Part shown: one piece after another, positions 30,534-37,470 of the stretch
Numbering within the stretch: position 1 is the first letter of the stretch
Layout: each line of letters starts with the position of its first letter
DNA from: DASUZD01 sp036377055
GTDB taxonomy: Bacteria; Actinomycetota; Thermoleophilia; Gaiellales; Gaiellaceae
Assembly (NCBI GenBank): GCA_036377055.1
Contig: DASUZD010000303.1
Coordinates: 1-45,183, forward strand
Length of the DNA stretch: 45,183 nucleotides
Reading direction: 5' to 3'
The notes under the pieces: model-generated
Told to the model about the DNA's origin: nothing
Database searches by the model: none
What the model saw: the letters and a program-made list of their open reading frames with translations, nothing else
Translations under genes and position numbers: made by a program

Positions 30534-31199
30534 CTACTGGAGAACCTGGCGCGACCGCTGGTGCGTGAGCACCTTTCGCTTCACGCGCTGTAGGGCATTG
30601 TCGATCGTCTTCGTGTCGCAGCCGAGCTCCGCGGCCATCTCCTCGTAGGACGAGCCCTCGAGGTACAGGCGAAGCGCGTTCGACTCCAGCTGGGAGAGGC
30701 CGGTGCCGAGGCAGAACACGAGGCTCTGGAGCTCCTCGGTCGAGATCACGCAGATGGACGGGTCGTTCACGCTCGGGCCGGGAAGCGCGTCGCCGAGGGT
30801 GCAGTCGCCGTCCGACTCCTGCCCCGCGGGCGTGTGGCTGAACGACACGTACGTGTTGAGGGGCGCGTGCTTGAAGCGCGTCGCGGTTTTGATCGCGGTG
30901 ATGATCTGCCGCGTCACGCAGAGCTCGGCGAAGCTCCGGAACGAGGTCTCCTTGTCGGGGCGGAAGTCGCGCACCGCCTTGTAGAGCCCGATCAGACCCT
31001 CCTGCACGAGATCCTCCGAGTCGCCGCCGGCGAGGAAGTAAGAGCTCGCCTTCAGTCGCACGAAGCCCGTGTACCGGCGGATGAGGACGTCGAGCGCAGC
31101 GGTATCGCCGTTCCGGGTTCGCACGACAAGCTGGAGATCCTCAAGCTCCCGTGGAGCTTTCTGGGTGGCCTGCGTTGCCGTGGCTGCGCGAGCGGACAT
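30534..31199 (-). CDS. sigH: RNA polymerase sigma factor, SigH-like (sigma-70 family)
   Basis: 221 aa from ATG 31199, chosen because AGGGGA lies about 6 nt upstream; the longer in-frame reading to 31436 would cover the promoter and was rejected. Region 2 is clear (DSEDLVQEGLIGLYKAVRDF, ETSFRSFAELCVTRQI) and region 4 is an HTH (LSQLESNALRLYLEGSSYEE then MAAELGCDTKTIDNALQRVK). This is the compact sigma type of Bacillus SigH, encoded next to rlmB and a YacP-like gene, the conserved neighbourhood of sigH. In non-spore-forming actinobacteria its regulon is unknown. A plausible sigma-A promoter lies at 31281-31309. Confidence 0.9.
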   Translation of the reverse strand: MSARAATATQATQKAPRELEDLQLVVRTRNGDTAALDVLIRRYTGFVRLKASSYFLAGGDSEDLVQEGLIGLYKAVRDFRPDKETSFRSFAELCVTRQIITAIKTATRFKHAPLNTYVSFSHTPAGQESDGDCTLGDALPGPSVNDPSICVISTEELQSLVFCLGTGLSQLESNALRLYLEGSSYEEMAAELGCDTKTIDNALQRVKRKVLTHQRSRQVLQ

Positions 31200-31280
31200 C
31201 GCCGTTCCCCTTTCCAGCGGGCAGTTCCTGGATCCGTCGCGTCGGGCGATCGGCCAAGTCTCACCCTCAGGTTGAGGCGG

Positions 31281-31309
31281 AAGATAGCAGTAGGACCAGC
31301 GCAACACAA
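31281..31309 (-). promoter_or_regulatory. Putative sigma-70-type promoter of sigH
   Basis: On the minus strand: -35 TTGTGT (31304-31309), 17-nt spacer, -10 TATCTT (31281-31286), each 4/6 to consensus. It gives a leader of about 75 nt before the sigH ATG. It lies in the gap between the NYN gene and sigH, so sigH can be expressed apart from the gltX-cysS-rlmB operon. Confidence 0.5.
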
Positions 31310-31350
31310 GAGGTTTGCACTGGACCCATCCTGCTACGAACGTGCGTTCG

Positions 31351-31782
31351 TTAGAGGCCGCGCCGACGCCGCTCGAGCTCCGCGCGCGTCGCGTCGTCGA
31401 GGCGGTCGCGAACGCGAGAGCCACGGCCCTCGGCATGAGTGGTCGGCTCGAGGTCCCCGAGGAACGTCTGCGAGCTCACCTTCGCCACGTCCGGACCGGC
31501 CGCGCCACGAATCGTCAGGTCGGAAGAGACCAGGCACACCTCCTCCGTCGCCCGGTGCTCTGCGGCCAGGCGCTCGAGCAGCGTGTCGGCATGTGACGCG
31601 TACCGAACCTCCAGCGGACCGATGTTCTCGTCCGTGCCGACGCCGTCGAAGACGACGACCCCGCGCGCGCCCCTCGTCGCGACGAAGCTCGCGAGTGCGT
31701 CGCGCAGCTCGCGGACGTCGGCGAACGCGCCGGCGTGGAGCAGGTTGTAGCCGTCGAACAGGTAGAGCGTCGGGTCAGCCAG
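31351..31782 (-). CDS. NYN-domain (YacP-like) RNase, CTG start
   Basis: 143 aa: LADPTLYLFDGYNLLHAG at the start, then ARGVVVFDGVGTDENIG, HADTLLERLAAEHR, VCLVSSDLTIRGAAG and VSSQTFLGDL. These are the NYN/PIN-like motifs of the YacP (Rae1) family, with acidic residues (FDGYN, VFDG, SSD) placed as in the PIN metal site. Bacillus YacP/Rae1 is a ribosome-associated endoribonuclease, also encoded next to rlmB and sigH. No ATG, GTG or TTG lies in frame before a TGA stop upstream. The only suitable start is CTG 31782, with GGAGG 7 nt before it, and it overlaps the rlmB TGA by 8 nt. The rare CTG start makes ATG/GTG/TTG-based gene finders truncate or miss it. Confidence 0.85.
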   Translation of the reverse strand: MADPTLYLFDGYNLLHAGAFADVRELRDALASFVATRGARGVVVFDGVGTDENIGPLEVRYASHADTLLERLAAEHRATEEVCLVSSDLTIRGAAGPDVAKVSSQTFLGDLEPTTHAEGRGSRVRDRLDDATRAELERRRRGL

Positions 31783-32485
31783 CGCGCTGCCTCCGTGCCT
31801 CGTACAACAGCAATGCCGCCGCGACGCTCACGTTGAGGGACTCCGTCCGACCCGCAAGCGGGATCGAGACGGCGGCGTCGCAGGTTCGGCGGACGAGCGG
31901 CCGGAGACCCTTCCCCTCGGCGCCGAAGACGAACGCGAGACCGCCGGTGAGGTCGGCGTTCCACATCGACTGCTCCGCCTCGGCCGTGGCTGCAAGGACC
32001 CAGAGGTCGCCGCGCTTCACCTCCGCGAGGTACCGCGCGAGATTGGTCACGACTGCGATCGGCAGGTGCTCGACGGCCCCAGCCGAGGCCCGCGCGACCG
32101 CCGGCGTCACCCGCGCCGACCCGTGGGCCGGGAGGACGACCCCGGTCGCCCCGGCCCCCTCCGCGCTGCGGACTACGGCGCCGAGGTTCCGCGGGTCCGT
32201 CACCTGGTCGAGGCAAGCGAGGAGCGGCGACTCGGAAGCGGCGAGCTCGTAGGCATCCGCGTACACGTACGGCTCACACCACGCGACGACGCCCTGGTGG
32301 TCGCGCGTCCCCGCCGCCTCGCTCAGCACGCGCTCGGCCTTGACCTGAACCCGAGGTCGATCCGTCTCGCGCAGCCATGGCTCTGCCTTGAGCGCGCGCT
32401 CCGTCGTCCACAGCTCCAGCACCTCGCGCGTGCCGCGCAGCACCTCGCGCACCGGGCGCCGGCCGTACACCAGCTCTCGGGTCAC
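31775..32485 (-). CDS. rlmB: TrmH-family 23S rRNA (guanosine-2'-O-)-methyltransferase RlmB
   Basis: 236 aa from GTG 32485 (VTRELVYGRRPVREVLRG), whose start overlaps the cysS TGA by 4 nt. The N-terminal substrate-binding domain is followed by the SPOUT knot: CLDQVTDPRNLGAVVRSAEG (motif 1), VFGAEGKGLRPLVRRTCDAA (motif 2) and SIPLAGRTESLNVSVAAALL (motif 3). It 2'-O-methylates G2251 (E. coli numbering) of 23S rRNA in the family. The cysS-rlmB-yacP-like-sigH order is the conserved one, which supports RlmB over other TrmH paralogues. Confidence 0.92.
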   Translation of the reverse strand: MTRELVYGRRPVREVLRGTREVLELWTTERALKAEPWLRETDRPRVQVKAERVLSEAAGTRDHQGVVAWCEPYVYADAYELAASESPLLACLDQVTDPRNLGAVVRSAEGAGATGVVLPAHGSARVTPAVARASAGAVEHLPIAVVTNLARYLAEVKRGDLWVLAATAEAEQSMWNADLTGGLAFVFGAEGKGLRPLVRRTCDAAVSIPLAGRTESLNVSVAAALLLYEARRQRAG

Positions 32486-33756
32486 CGCTTCGGCACGAGC
32501 CGGTAGCCGGGCGGGTCCGCGATGTCGCGCACCTCCCACCCCTCCGCCTCGATCGCGCGCCGCAGCTCGTCCGCGCGCTCGAAGTCGCGTGCGGCCCGGG
32601 CGGCGGCCCGCTGCTCGGCAAGGTCGACCACGTGTGGGGGCGCCGGCGGCGGCGCCGCCTCGATCCCGAACAGCGCGAGCCCGCGGCGAACCGGCTCGAC
32701 GGCGCCGCGAGACCGCCAGCGGTGCAGGACGGCGAGTGCGTCGGGCGTGTTGAAGTCGTCGTCGAGCACGCGCGCGAGCTCGTCCTCGTCGGCCTCCGCG
32801 GCCGAATCCTCGAGCAGCGCGTCGCGGAACGTCTCGAGCTGGGCGCGCGCGCGCTCCATCGCTTCTTCCGAGAAGTCGAGCGGCTTCGACCAGTGGCCGG
32901 TCATGAAGTAGAGCAGCACCGTCTCGCGGCCCCAGCGATCGATCGCGTCGCGAAGCGTGACGAGGTTTCCGACCGACTTCGCCATCTTTTCCCCCGCCGC
33001 GGCGAGCATCCCGTTGTGCATCCAGATGCGCGCGAAATCGTGGCCGAGAGCGCGCGACTGGGCGAGCTCGTTCTCGTGGTGCGGGAAGACAAGGTCGAGC
33101 CCGCCGCCATGGATCTCGAAGACGGGGCCGAAGATCTCCTCCGCCATCACCGAGCACTCGACGTGCCAGCCCGGCCGTCCACGCCCCCACGGCGAGTCCC
33201 ACCACGTGTCCTCGTCCGGCTTGTTCGCCTTCCACAGCGCGAAATCGCGCGGATCCTCCTTCAGCGGGTTCGGCTCCTGCTCCTCGACGGCGTCCGGCCG
33301 CTGCCCCGAGAGACGCCCGTACTCGGGGTCGACGGCGACGCGGAAATAGACGTCGCCCTCGATCGCGTAGGCGGACCCGCGGTCGATCAGCTGCTCGATG
33401 AAGCGCACGATCTGCGGGACTACCTCCGTCGCTCTCGGAAGCTCGTCGGGCATCCCGAGCCCTAGGTCGGCCGTGTCCTCCAGGTACCAGTCGGTCGCCT
33501 GCCGCGCGAGCTCGGCGCTCGCGCCCGGCGCGGCGTTGTAGATCTTGTCGTTGATGTCCGTGATGTTGTGGACGAGCGTCGCCTCGTACCCGCGCAGGCG
33601 CAGCCACGTTCGCAGCCACATCCCGAGGACGAACGGGCGCGCGTTGCCGATGTGCGCCCGCGCGTAGACGGTCGGACCGCAGAAGTACATCCGGATCGGC
33701 CCCGGCGGCGGCGGAAGCTCCTCGACGCGCCGCGAGAGCGTGCTATAGAGCCGCAT
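32482..33756 (-). CDS. cysS: Cysteine-tRNA ligase
   Basis: 424 aa, slightly shorter than the usual ~460. Class I synthetase: Zn ligand Cys26 (YFCGPTVYARAHIGNAR), HIGH motif HIGN at 35-38, WHVECSVMAEE with the second zinc Cys, GGGLDLVFPHHENE with the zinc His/Glu and the KMSKS motif as KMAKS (AAAGEKMAKSVGN). The DALR-like C-terminal helix bundle is present but trimmed (FERADELRRAIEAEGWEV, PPGYRLVPKR). It charges tRNA-Cys. The 5' end overlaps the gltX 3' end by 14 nt and the stop overlaps rlmB by 4 nt, so gltX-cysS-rlmB-NYN form one coupled operon. Confidence 0.95.
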   Translation of the reverse strand: MRLYSTLSRRVEELPPPPGPIRMYFCGPTVYARAHIGNARPFVLGMWLRTWLRLRGYEATLVHNITDINDKIYNAAPGASAELARQATDWYLEDTADLGLGMPDELPRATEVVPQIVRFIEQLIDRGSAYAIEGDVYFRVAVDPEYGRLSGQRPDAVEEQEPNPLKEDPRDFALWKANKPDEDTWWDSPWGRGRPGWHVECSVMAEEIFGPVFEIHGGGLDLVFPHHENELAQSRALGHDFARIWMHNGMLAAAGEKMAKSVGNLVTLRDAIDRWGRETVLLYFMTGHWSKPLDFSEEAMERARAQLETFRDALLEDSAAEADEDELARVLDDDFNTPDALAVLHRWRSRGAVEPVRRGLALFGIEAAPPPAPPHVVDLAEQRAAARAARDFERADELRRAIEAEGWEVRDIADPPGYRLVPKR

Positions 33757-34723
33757 CGACCCGCCGGAGCGCCTCGTCGCGCGGGAGAGCGGCGATCACC
33801 GCGGCGAGCTCGGGCCCACGCTCTCGCCCGGTCAGCGCCCGGCGCAGCGCCCGCAGGTCTCCCCCGACCGCCTTGAGCTCGCGGACGATCCCCTTTGCAT
33901 CGAGGCCGTTCTGGGCAAGCTCCCGGAAGCGAACGAGCGTCTCGGGCGCGGCGACCGGAGCGGGATCCGGCGCGGCCAGCACGACCTCGGCGAACTCGCG
34001 CGCCTCGCGCAGGTCTCTCGCACCCCGCATCACCGGCACGGCACTCGCAGGAACGTCGGCGCGCGCCGCGAGCTCGTCGTCGCTCATCCGCTCGATCGCC
34101 TCCGTCGAGAGCCGACGGATCCGGGCCAGGTCGAGCCGGACGTCGTGGCGCGGCAGGCCGAGCTCGTCGAGGTACGCTCGGACGGCCTCGCCCGGAATGC
34201 CCGCGTCGCGAAGCGACGCGACCGTGGCGCCCTCGGCCCGCTTGGACAGCTTCTTTCCGTCCGGGCCGAGGACGAGCCCGTGGTGGACGAACTCGGGCGG
34301 GGGCGCGCCGAGCGCCTCGAACAGTCGGCGGTGGAGCGCCTCGTTCGGGCGGTGGTCGTTGCCGCGAACGAGGTGCGTGATGCCGAAGTCGACGTCGTCG
34401 ACCACGCTTGCCAGGTGATAGGTCGCGGTGCCGTCTCCGCGGACGAGCGTGATCCCGTCGAACCGCCCGCCGAGCAGCTCGGCGGCCTCCCGATATCGCT
34501 CGCCCCGCTCACTCTGCCGAACAGGCCCTTCGTCCCATTCGATCCCCAGCCACTCGAGGTCGCGAAGGATCGCCGCCTCGCCGCCGGGGAGATTTCGCGC
34601 AGGATCCGTGTCGTCGATCCGAAGCAGCATCCAGGCGCCGACGCGGCGGTTGGCGGCGGCGCTCAGCGCGTTGCCGATGTGGAGCGAGCCGGTCGGGCTC
34701 GGCGCGAAGCGGACGCGGGCCAT
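33743..34723 (-). CDS. gltX: Compact glutamate-tRNA ligase
   Basis: 326 aa, against about 460-490 for typical bacterial GluRS. Class I motifs are intact: RFAPSPTGSLHIGNAL (HIGH), LLRIDDTDPARN, YHLASVVDDVDFGITHLVRG and GPDGKKLSKRAEG (KMSKS). Unlike GluQ-RS (YadB) it has no cysteines for a zinc site. Its end (LRALRRALTGRERGPELAAVIAAL) is the tail of a true GluRS anticodon region, so the shortening is internal, in the anticodon-binding part. Neighbouring cysS supports GluRS, as gltX-cysS is a conserved pair. It is divergent from the secreted-protein gene at 34765. Whether a second full-length gltX exists elsewhere is not visible. Confidence 0.88.
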   Translation of the reverse strand: MARVRFAPSPTGSLHIGNALSAAANRRVGAWMLLRIDDTDPARNLPGGEAAILRDLEWLGIEWDEGPVRQSERGERYREAAELLGGRFDGITLVRGDGTATYHLASVVDDVDFGITHLVRGNDHRPNEALHRRLFEALGAPPPEFVHHGLVLGPDGKKLSKRAEGATVASLRDAGIPGEAVRAYLDELGLPRHDVRLDLARIRRLSTEAIERMSDDELAARADVPASAVPVMRGARDLREAREFAEVVLAAPDPAPVAAPETLVRFRELAQNGLDAKGIVRELKAVGGDLRALRRALTGRERGPELAAVIAALPRDEALRRVDAAL

Positions 34724-34752
34724 CCGTCCAATCTACAAGCCGGACGGCGAGT

Positions 34753-34758
34753 TATAAG
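34753..34758 (+). promoter_or_regulatory. Candidate -10 box (TATAAG) before the 108-aa secreted protein
   Basis: TATAAG ends 6 nt before the ATG at 34765, so the transcript would be leaderless. No good -35 is seen. It lies in the 41-bp divergent gap with gltX. Confidence 0.35.
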
Positions 34759-34764
34759 TGTCCG

Positions 34765-35091
34765 ATGCGGCTGCTCCTCGTCGCGACGGTGCTTCTCTCC
34801 GCGGCCGTTCTCGCGCTGACGCCGTCGACGGGCGCCACCGTCGGCTGCGGCCGGATCTCGATCACTCCGTACGGCTCGAACCGACAGCTCGCGTACGCGG
34901 TGCGGATCGCGGCCGGCCGCGTCTCGTGCACGACCGCGCGGCGCGTGATGCGGACCTTCATGGCGAAGAGCGTCTTTCCACGCGGCTGGTTCTGCGTCCG
35001 CGGCCATGCAAGTCAGGGCCAGAAGTGGGCCGCCTCGTGCGGAACCGCGGCCGGCGCGGACGTGAAGGCCTACGGCCCGATGCGCCTGTGA
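34765..35091 (+). CDS. Small secreted protein of unknown function
   Basis: 108 aa with a clear signal peptide (MRLLLVATVLLSAAVLALTP, cleavage near STGA-TV). The mature part is about 85 aa with four cysteines (VGCGR, RVSCTT, WFCVRG, ASCGTA), probably forming two disulfides, and a basic central helix (ARRVMRTFMAK). I recognise no family. Its stop overlaps the GTG of the next gene by 4 nt, so the two are coupled. Confidence 0.75.
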   Translation: MRLLLVATVLLSAAVLALTPSTGATVGCGRISITPYGSNRQLAYAVRIAAGRVSCTTARRVMRTFMAKSVFPRGWFCVRGHASQGQKWAASCGTAAGADVKAYGPMRL

Positions 35092-35435
35092 GCGCCCAGC
35101 CCCGAAGGCGCCGCGTCGGCGACGATCCCCACGAGATCTCGGTCCTGGAGGAGGCGATCCTCGACCGACTCGACCGTGCCGGAGTGCGCGAGCCGGCCGA
35201 CGAGGCCTTCGTCCGGTACCGGTACGCGAATCAGCTGCAGAACTACTGGAGCTGGAACGGCCTCTACGCGCTCGCGTTCTTGGTCGTCACGATCGGCGTG
35301 GTCGTCACGAGCCTTGCCTCTTCGAGCATCGCGGCGGGTTCGGGCACGCGAGACTGGGCACGTTGGGCGATCCTGTTCCACGGCATCGTCGGGGAGACGG
35401 GGCCGGAAGGGCCACCGCCTGCTGCGCCGCGGTGA
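35088..35435 (+). CDS. Small single-pass membrane protein of unknown function
   Basis: 115 aa from GTG 35088, overlapping the upstream stop (GTGA). A basic N-terminus (VSAQPRRRRVGDD) and a charged helix (HEISVLEEAILDRLDRAGVR) precede one hydrophobic segment (GLYALAFLVVTIGVVVTSLA, ~residues 56-76). The C-terminus is short and Pro/Gly-rich. Its stop overlaps the mutY start by 4 nt. I do not recognise the family; the coupling suggests it is expressed with mutY but implies no shared function. Confidence 0.65.
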   Translation: MSAQPRRRRVGDDPHEISVLEEAILDRLDRAGVREPADEAFVRYRYANQLQNYWSWNGLYALAFLVVTIGVVVTSLASSSIAAGSGTRDWARWAILFHGIVGETGPEGPPPAAPR

Positions 35436-36157
35436 CCCGGATGCAGGAGCTGCTCCTCGGCTGGTACCGCGCGAACGGGCGCGACCTGCCGTGGCGGCGG
35501 ACTCGGGATCCGTACGCGATCCTCGTCAGCGAGGTCATGCTCCAGCAGACGCAGGTCGAGCGCGTCGTTCCGCGCTACCTCGCCTGGCTACCGCGGTGGC
35601 CGACGGTCGAGTCGCTTGCGGCCGCGTCGACGGCGGACGTGATCCGGGAGTGGCAGGGGCTCGGCTACAACCGGCGCGGGCTGAACCTTCACCGCGCGGC
35701 GGTGCGCGTCGCTGCGAGCGGGTGGCCGGACGATCTCACCGAACTGCCGGGCGTCGGGCCGTACACCGCTGCGGCCGTCGGCGCCTTCGCGTTCGGGCGA
35801 GCGGTGCTTCCGGTCGACACGAACGTCCGGCGGGTCCACGAGCGTACGGGCGCTGCCTTCGACCCGGAGGCGGCACAGGCGTTGATGGACCTTGGCGCAA
35901 CCGTCTGTCTCGCGCGTGTCCCCAGGTGCCAGGTCTGCCCGCTCGCCGGCGACTGTCCTTCGCGAGGGCGGCGATTCGAGCCGCTTCGCCGCCAGTCGCG
36001 CTTCGAAGGCTCGTTCCGGCAGCGGCGGGCGCGGACGCTCAAGCTCGTCGCCGAGGCGCCGCGCGACGTGGGCGAGCTCGACCGCGCTGCGGTCGAGGCG
36101 CTCACGGCGGACGGCCTCGTAGTCGAGTCGGGCGGTGTCGTGGCGCTGCCCGCGTAG
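35432..36157 (+). CDS. mutY: Adenine DNA glycosylase, short form
   Basis: 241 aa from GTG 35432 (overlapping the upstream stop; ATG 35441 is an alternative). The HhH-GPD core is complete: catalytic Glu34 in SEVMLQQTQVERV, helix-hairpin-helix LPGVGPYTAAAVGAFA, catalytic Asp129 in PVDTNVRRV, and the 4Fe-4S cysteines 159, 166, 169 and 175 with C-x6-C-x2-C-x5-C spacing. MutY removes adenine opposite 8-oxoguanine. The C-terminal NUDIX-like 8-oxoG-recognition domain of E. coli MutY (350 aa) is missing; only ~65 residues follow the cluster, ending in a small winged-helix-like part. Short MutY forms occur in actinobacteria. Confidence 0.9.
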   Translation: MTRMQELLLGWYRANGRDLPWRRTRDPYAILVSEVMLQQTQVERVVPRYLAWLPRWPTVESLAAASTADVIREWQGLGYNRRGLNLHRAAVRVAASGWPDDLTELPGVGPYTAAAVGAFAFGRAVLPVDTNVRRVHERTGAAFDPEAAQALMDLGATVCLARVPRCQVCPLAGDCPSRGRRFEPLRRQSRFEGSFRQRRARTLKLVAEAPRDVGELDRAAVEALTADGLVVESGGVVALPA

Positions 36158-36198
36158 GTACCCTCCCACGCACGCGCTACGACCGCCTGATCGAGGAC

Positions 36199-36459
36199 TT
36201 GCGAGCGGCCGTGCTCGACACGCGCGGCGAGCTCGCGCCCGAGGTTCGGCATGCCGCCGCGAGCGGCGCCGATCTCCCGGACGACCTCGAACGCTGGGTG
36301 ACGAAAGTGCGGGAGAGTGCATACGCGATCACCGACGCGGACATGGCCGATGTGCGCGCGGCCGGCTACTCCGAGGACGCGATCTTCGAGGCGACTTTGG
36401 CCGCGGCAGTCGGCGCCGGCCTCGAGCGCTACAACGCGGGGGTGCGCGCGCTCCGATGA
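36199..36459 (+). CDS. Carboxymuconolactone-decarboxylase-like small protein (start uncertain)
   Basis: The frame ending at TGA 36457-36459 encodes RYDRLIEDLRAAVLDTRGEL near its start, then ASGADLPDDLERWVTKVRES, AYAITDADMADVRAAGYSED and AIFEATLAAAVGAGLERYNA. The C-terminal half is the typical helical end of CMD/AhpD-like proteins that lack the CxxC site. The similarity seems to begin at about 36178, yet no ATG/GTG/TTG lies in frame there; TTG 36199 is the first conventional start, with CTG 36187 another option. The stop overlaps the next gene's ATG (ATGA), so it is coupled to the AhpD-like selenoprotein candidate. Confidence 0.65.
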   Translation: MRAAVLDTRGELAPEVRHAAASGADLPDDLERWVTKVRESAYAITDADMADVRAAGYSEDAIFEATLAAAVGAGLERYNAGVRALR

Positions 36460-37001
36460 GGCTCGCCTGCGTCACGGACGCGTATACCGGCGAGCCGACC
36501 GTCGACGTCGTGAAGACCCTGCACTACCGGCCGGAGGTCTTCGGGCGCGCGTACTCCGCTGCCGTCGACGCGGCAATGCGCGGGCCGTCCGATTGGAGCC
36601 CCGGCGAGCGCGAGCTCTTCGCGGCGTTCGTGTCGGCCCGGAACCAGTGCGTGTTCTGAACGAGCTCCCACGGCGCGGTCGCGTCGTACGCGCTCGGCGA
36701 GGAGGTCGCACAGGCGGTGCTCGACGACTGTCGGACGGCGCCGGTCTCCGACGGCCTGCGCGCGACGCTCGGGTTCCTCGAGCGGCTGACCCTCGAGCCG
36801 GAAGCGCTCACGCCCGCGGACGCCGACGCGGTTCGAGCCGCGGGAGTCTCGGACGATGCCCTTCTGGACGCGATCGCCGTGGCCGCGCTCTTCAACGTCA
36901 TCGACCGGGTCGCCGACGCGCTCGCGTTCGACGTCCCGCCGCCCGAGGCGTTCGCAGCACGCGCCGAGCAGATGCTCGCTACGGGGTACGCGCTCGACTG
37001 A
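36456..37001 (+). CDS. AhpD-like alkylhydroperoxidase/CMD protein with in-frame TGA (candidate selenoprotein)
   Basis: 181 aa if TGA 36657-36659 is read as selenocysteine. The ATG at 36456 overlaps the upstream stop. Before the TGA: MRLACVTDAYTGEPTVDVVK at the start, then SPGERELFAAFVSARNQCVF. After it, in the same frame: TSSHGAVASYALGEE, LGFLERLTLEPEALTPADAD, VSDDALLDAIAVAALFNVID. In AhpD the site is E-x11-C-x2-C-x3-H; here it is Glu53, Cys65, Sec68 and His72 with exactly that spacing, so the stop falls precisely on the second redox cysteine. A stem-loop with a GGUC loop follows the TGA. The frame is otherwise open for 113 codons after the TGA. A Cys-to-stop mutation or base error is the alternative. 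Last 23 nt overlap convergent ispF. Confidence 0.8.
36671..36686 (+). promoter_or_regulatory. Candidate bacterial SECIS stem-loop
   Basis: CGGCGC (36671-36676), loop GGTC (36677-36680), GCGTCG (36681-36686): a 6-bp stem with one G-U pair. The loop begins 18 nt after the TGA; in E. coli fdhF the GGU of the SECIS apical loop is at about +19 to +21. A weaker outer pairing CGAGC (36661-36665) / GCTCG (36692-36696) can close it. The element lies inside the coding frame, as bacterial SECIS elements do. Confidence 0.55.
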
Positions 37002-37470
37002 GCAGCGCGACCGCCTGAGCTGCAAGCCCTTCGCCGCGGCCGGTGAAGCCGAGGCGGTCGGTCGTCGTCGCCCGCACCGCGAGGCGGGCGGGATCGACCT
37101 CGAGCGCCGCGGCGAGGCGGTCGCGCATCTCGAGCCGGTGCGGCGCGAGACGCGGCTCCTCCCCGACGAGCACGACGTCCGCATTCGTGAGCTCGAAGCC
37201 GAGTCCGCGGACGCGCTCGTAGGCGAGCCGGAGCAGGTCGAGCGACGACGCGCCGGCCCAGCGCGAATCGGCAGCCGGGAACATCGCGCCGATGTCGTCG
37301 AGGCCGGCGGCGCCGAGGATCGCGTCGACCAGGGCGTGCGCGATCACATCCCCGTCGGAATGTCCCGCGAGGCCACGGCCTGACGGGAACGTGACGCCTC
37401 CGAGGACGAGCGGGACGCCCTCTTCGAAGGCGTGGGCGTCGACGCCGATCCCGACGCGAACCTCCGTCAC
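36979..37470 (-). CDS. ispF: 2-C-methyl-D-erythritol 2,4-cyclodiphosphate synthase
   Basis: 163 aa, normal IspF length, from GTG 37470 which overlaps the PHP-gene stop (GTGA). Metal ligands Asp11 and His13 (GIGVDAHAF) and His45 (DVIAHALVDA), the active-site His37-Ser (GHSDGD), DIGAMFP and the C-terminal ATTTDRLGFTGRGEGLAAQA are all present. It makes the cyclodiphosphate of the MEP isoprenoid pathway. IspD is two genes upstream in the same operon. Confidence 0.95.
   Translation of the reverse strand: MTEVRVGIGVDAHAFEEGVPLVLGGVTFPSGRGLAGHSDGDVIAHALVDAILGAAGLDDIGAMFPAADSRWAGASSLDLLRLAYERVRGLGFELTNADVVLVGEEPRLAPHRLEMRDRLAAALEVDPARLAVRATTTDRLGFTGRGEGLAAQAVALLSRARTP

Noticed and set aside
36657..36659. 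TGA read as an ordinary stop making two separate genes or a pseudogene
   Set aside because: It falls exactly on a conserved catalytic Cys position and the frame stays open for 113 codons with family sequence; Sec is a better explanation, though not proven.
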